A stretch of 64,000 bases of DNA, taken from assembly GCA_034679345.1 (NCBI GenBank), contig JAXDAY010000009.1, positions 222,544 to 286,543 of the forward strand, read 5' to 3'. The stretch comes from JAXDAY01 sp034679345 (lineage in GTDB: Bacteria > Eisenbacteria > RBG-16-71-46 > CAIMUX01 > VGJL01). The notes under the pieces are model-generated. The model was given only the letters and a program-made list of their open reading frames with translations, was not told where the DNA came from and did no database searches. This document shows, piece by piece, positions 61,626 to 64,000 of the stretch. The first letter of the stretch is position 1, and the number at the start of each line of letters is the position of its first letter. The translations under genes were made by a program, and so were the position numbers.

Positions 61626-63656
61626 TTACTTCAGAAGCACGAGCTTGTGGCTCTGCTTTCCCTCGACCGTCCGCAGGCGCGCGAAGTAGATCCCGCTATC
61701 CGCGGGCTTGCCCCATGCGGAGCTGCCGTCCCACGTGAAATGATGCTCTCCGGCGGCCAGGCTGCCATCGAAGAGCGAGGCGACACGCCGTCCGCTCGGG
61801 TCGAAGAGCTCCAGGCGGACCGGACCCGCCGCCGCGGAACTCAGCAGAATCGAGATCTCCGTGCGTGGGTTGAACGGGTTCGGCTGCACGCCCGTGATCC
61901 GACTCCTCGCCAGCGATCCACCCAGATCCTCGACGGCGGCCGGCGACTCCGGCCAGAGATAGTCGATGATCCGGCCCAGGACGACCTTGGTGTTGTTCGG
62001 ATCGGGATCGTCCTGGTCGATCGCGTTGAACGCGCTCGCCATGAAGACCGACTTCGCGCCGTCGTCAGGCATCTGATAGCGCACGGTGGCGTTCCATCCT
62101 CCGGGGGCGGTCAAGCTGACGCTCGCTCCGCCGGGGATGATGTGATCGCCCTGCTTGAAGCTCGGGTATGGGATGGACAGCGGCAGATCGAGCCCGTCGC
62201 CGATCGGATCGCCCGCGACGCCATAGAGCTGCACGTAGCCCTTGTCGAGCTCCCAGTCGGAGACCCCGAGGCAGTTGGTGATGAACGCGTTCGGCACTCC
62301 GCCCATCGTGTCCAGGAACTCCTGGCTCGTCAGGAAGAGATTGCCGCCATTGTTCATGAACTGCGTGAGCGCGTCCATGTCGGCCGTTGTGAGCAGGTTG
62401 TTGAACCGCCACGCGGTGTGCCAGATCACGATATCGTAGGGTGCCATGTTGCTGTAGCCGGGCGAGGCGCCTCCGTAGACATTCATGATGTCCCACTTCT
62501 CGTGAAGTAGGTTGTTCGCGTTCATCGCGTTGACGAGCGGGACCTCATCGGCGTTGTAGGAGTCATCGTCGACCAGGAGGATCGACGGGCTGCCGTTGAA
62601 CAGGCGGAAGTTGATCGCGGAGGTCCGCAGCGTGGTGTGCGATGTCACCTCGAAGGCGCCGGTCTGCAGGGCGACGACATCGTCCGTATGGACGCGCATC
62701 GACATGTTGCAGATCTCGCCGGGACCGAGCGTGATGTCGTAGGGCCCCGAGTGTGGCGTGTTGTCGCCGCAGACGAGGTAGTCGACCGTCGATCCGGCGA
62801 ATCCCGTCGGCTCGAGGGTGTAGGTGTCCGCCGAGGGAAGGAGGTTCATCACCTGGAGATCGAAAGTCACCGTGCCGCTGCCGTCGGGAAGAGAGGCAAT
62901 CTTCTTCGGCGCGTAAAGCGAAAAGTCAAGAGGCGCACCGAATCCGATCTTCTGAGCCTGGAAAACGTCCTTCGATCCGGTCGTCTGCTGGACATAGGCG
63001 ACGCCGTGGAGATTGTCGGCGACATACCCGGCGATCGGGAATGCCGCCTGCACCTGAACCGCATCTCCCTGACCGGTGAAGCTGATGTTCTGGTGGTAGA
63101 TCTTGCGCGTCACATGATCCCACTGGCCGCCGGCGACATCGTCCTCGTAGAGGAGCAGCGTCGCGCGGAGGTTCGTCAGCTCGACGGGGTCGACGAGCGT
63201 GTAAGTGGCGGTCAGAGTCGCCGTGCTGCCCACGATCGACATGCTGCTGCCGATCGCGATCGGGCTCAGCCCGTCAGTCTCCGCGAGCAAGCTCAGGATC
63301 TTGGGCCGGTATTTGTCCGCCATGGCGACGCATCCGCCTCCGCCGCCGATGACGGCGATCTTGCCGCCGATTCGCACATCGGGAATTCCACTCACGCCGT
63401 AAAAGTCTCCGAGCGCCTCGGTCTCCGCTGTGGCGTACTCGTCCCCGACGTGATTCTCATAGCTGACCATCGTGCCGTAACCGAGTTCGTCCTGGACGAT
63501 TTGCATCCCGCACCGGGCGTCAGGGCAGTACCCTCACCAGGTCGCGCCGAACTCCTCGCAGAGAATCACCTTGGATACTCCGGCATAGGCCCCGGGCGCA
63601 TAGATGCACCCGAGGACCAGAAGAATCGCTGCGATCGCGGCGGTCTTCCTGTACAT
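61626..63656 (-). CDS. putative selenoprotein: thioredoxin-fold domain with FlgD/Ig-like tail
   Basis: A gene of 677 codons with one in-frame TGA, at codon 41. A signal peptide (1-25, cut after AYA) is followed by VILCEEFGATW, then TGA, then GYCPDARCG. This gives W-Sec-G-Y-C-P, a thioredoxin-type UxxC motif. A YGVSGIPDVRIGG segment at about residue 90 is the cis-Pro element of the thioredoxin fold, which supports the reading. The middle is beta-rich with a glutamine-amidotransferase/ThuA-like segment (SPSILLVDDDSY; YDIVIWHTAWRFNN), and the end is a FlgD/Ig-like tail (QPNPFNPRTEISILL; SGIYFARLRTVEG). AGGAGGAG lies before ATG 63656. If the TGA is not recoded, only a 40-residue peptide is made. 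Confidence 0.72.
63507..63536 (-). promoter_or_regulatory. in-frame UGA with candidate bacterial SECIS hairpin
   Basis: TGA lies at 63536-63534 on the minus strand. Sixteen bases further on, CCCG and CGGG (63517-63507) form a four-base stem around a GUG loop. The G-U of the loop is 24-25 bases from the U of UGA, a distance typical of bacterial SECIS elements recognised by SelB. The stem is short, so folding must be tested. Confidence 0.5.
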
Positions 63657-63888
63657 GTCTCCTCCCTCTTGATGGATTCCCAGCACTCGACGCTGACCGC
63701 CGGAATTGATGAATCCCGGCGGGATGCACAGCATCAATTATAAGGGATTCGTGTCCGTTCCGGAATCTGGAATCGATTCCGCTAATGATGGGCCATCGCG
63801 ACTTTTAGCCTGATGCGCAGGCGGAAGTCAGGTCGGCCGCCACCCCGATCGACCGGAACGACGGGAGAGCTTTCAAGCGGCCGGGCGA

Positions 63889-64000
63889 TCAGCGCATGCC
63901 ATCGACGATCTTCTCCCCCTGGAGCACGAGCAGCGGCGGTCCATCCGGCCGGCAGCCCAGCTCGAAGCGCAATCGGTGCGGCGCGCGGCCCGTGATCCGG
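63889..64000 (-). CDS. C-terminal end of an unknown gene, cut by the window edge
   Basis: The minus strand reads open from the window edge to a TGA at 63889, giving about 36 residues with coding-like composition (TGRAPHRLRFELGCRPDG, then LLVLQGEKIVDGMR). The N-terminal part is beyond the window. No family can be named. Confidence 0.4.
   Translation of the reverse strand, partial: RITGRAPHRLRFELGCRPDGPPLLVLQGEKIVDGMR

Noticed and set aside
63534..63536. The TGA as a simple nonsense mutation or sequencing error in the 61626 gene
   Set aside because: Cannot be fully excluded, but the stop falls exactly at the redox Cys of a CxxC motif, and both sides keep good coding signal, so recoding is preferred.

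Overview
The window is high-GC, densely coding bacterial chromosome with about fifty protein genes, mostly in short runs that switch strand. I see no rRNA, tRNA, CRISPR array, insertion sequence or phage gene. Three secreted proteins (39802, 55275 and 61626) end in a FlgD/Ig-like tail of the SGxYFxR type. The window also has an ECF sigma factor coupled to a Ser/Thr kinase, a PPi-type phosphofructokinase and a large multiheme cytochrome set. This mix suggests an uncultured member of the FCB/Fibrobacteres-like lineages, such as Candidatus Eisenbacteria or relatives. The placement is inference from domain habits, not from a marker gene.

Layout. 1-3032: an alpha/beta hydrolase (partial) divergent from an XRE/NB-ARC/TPR regulator. 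3084-7427: a thiol neighbourhood of gamma-glutamyltransferase, a glyoxalase II-like hydrolase, serine acetyltransferase and cysteine synthase. 7499-13921: minus-strand transport block (zinc alcohol dehydrogenase, POT peptide transporter, two tandem APC permeases with USP-like tails). 14035-16546: DUF362 Tat protein plus polyferredoxin membrane protein. 16980-21575: pyruvate:ferredoxin oxidoreductase and a dihydroorotate-dehydrogenase-like partner. 22295-30785: electron-transfer cluster with five multiheme c-type cytochromes (9, 4, 13, 6 and 11 heme motifs, 43 in all) and an outer-membrane beta-barrel. It reads as a route from the quinone pool across the periplasm and outer membrane.

30812-34688 holds a divergent RelA/SpoT-like protein, a rhodanese-methyltransferase fusion, a B3/B4 protein, a cupin and a small membrane protein. 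35005-39059 is an ECF sigma factor overlapping a kinase/NB-ARC/TPR protein. 39203-43026 is a secreted metzincin-like protease with a coupled small partner. 43127-46632 is a vitamin B12 uptake unit: promoter, cobalamin riboswitch, BtuB-like receptor and beta-propeller lipoprotein. 46735-55146 is mixed housekeeping (YchF-like GTPase, TPR protein, ABC exporter, threonine synthase, SMR-fold protein, P-loop kinase, rhomboid, Nudix). 55275-59848 holds a subtilase, PPi-phosphofructokinase, hemerythrin and Crp/Fnr regulator. 59845-64000 has a solitary adenine methyltransferase and, on the minus strand, a probable selenoprotein.

The most notable observation is at 63534-63536. An in-frame TGA interrupts an otherwise continuous gene exactly where a thioredoxin-like CxxC motif would have its first cysteine (W-UGA-G-Y-C-P). 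A small hairpin follows at SECIS distance and a thioredoxin-type cis-Pro segment (GIPDVRIGG) lies downstream. A selenocysteine-containing, secreted thioredoxin-fold protein with a sorting tail is the best reading.
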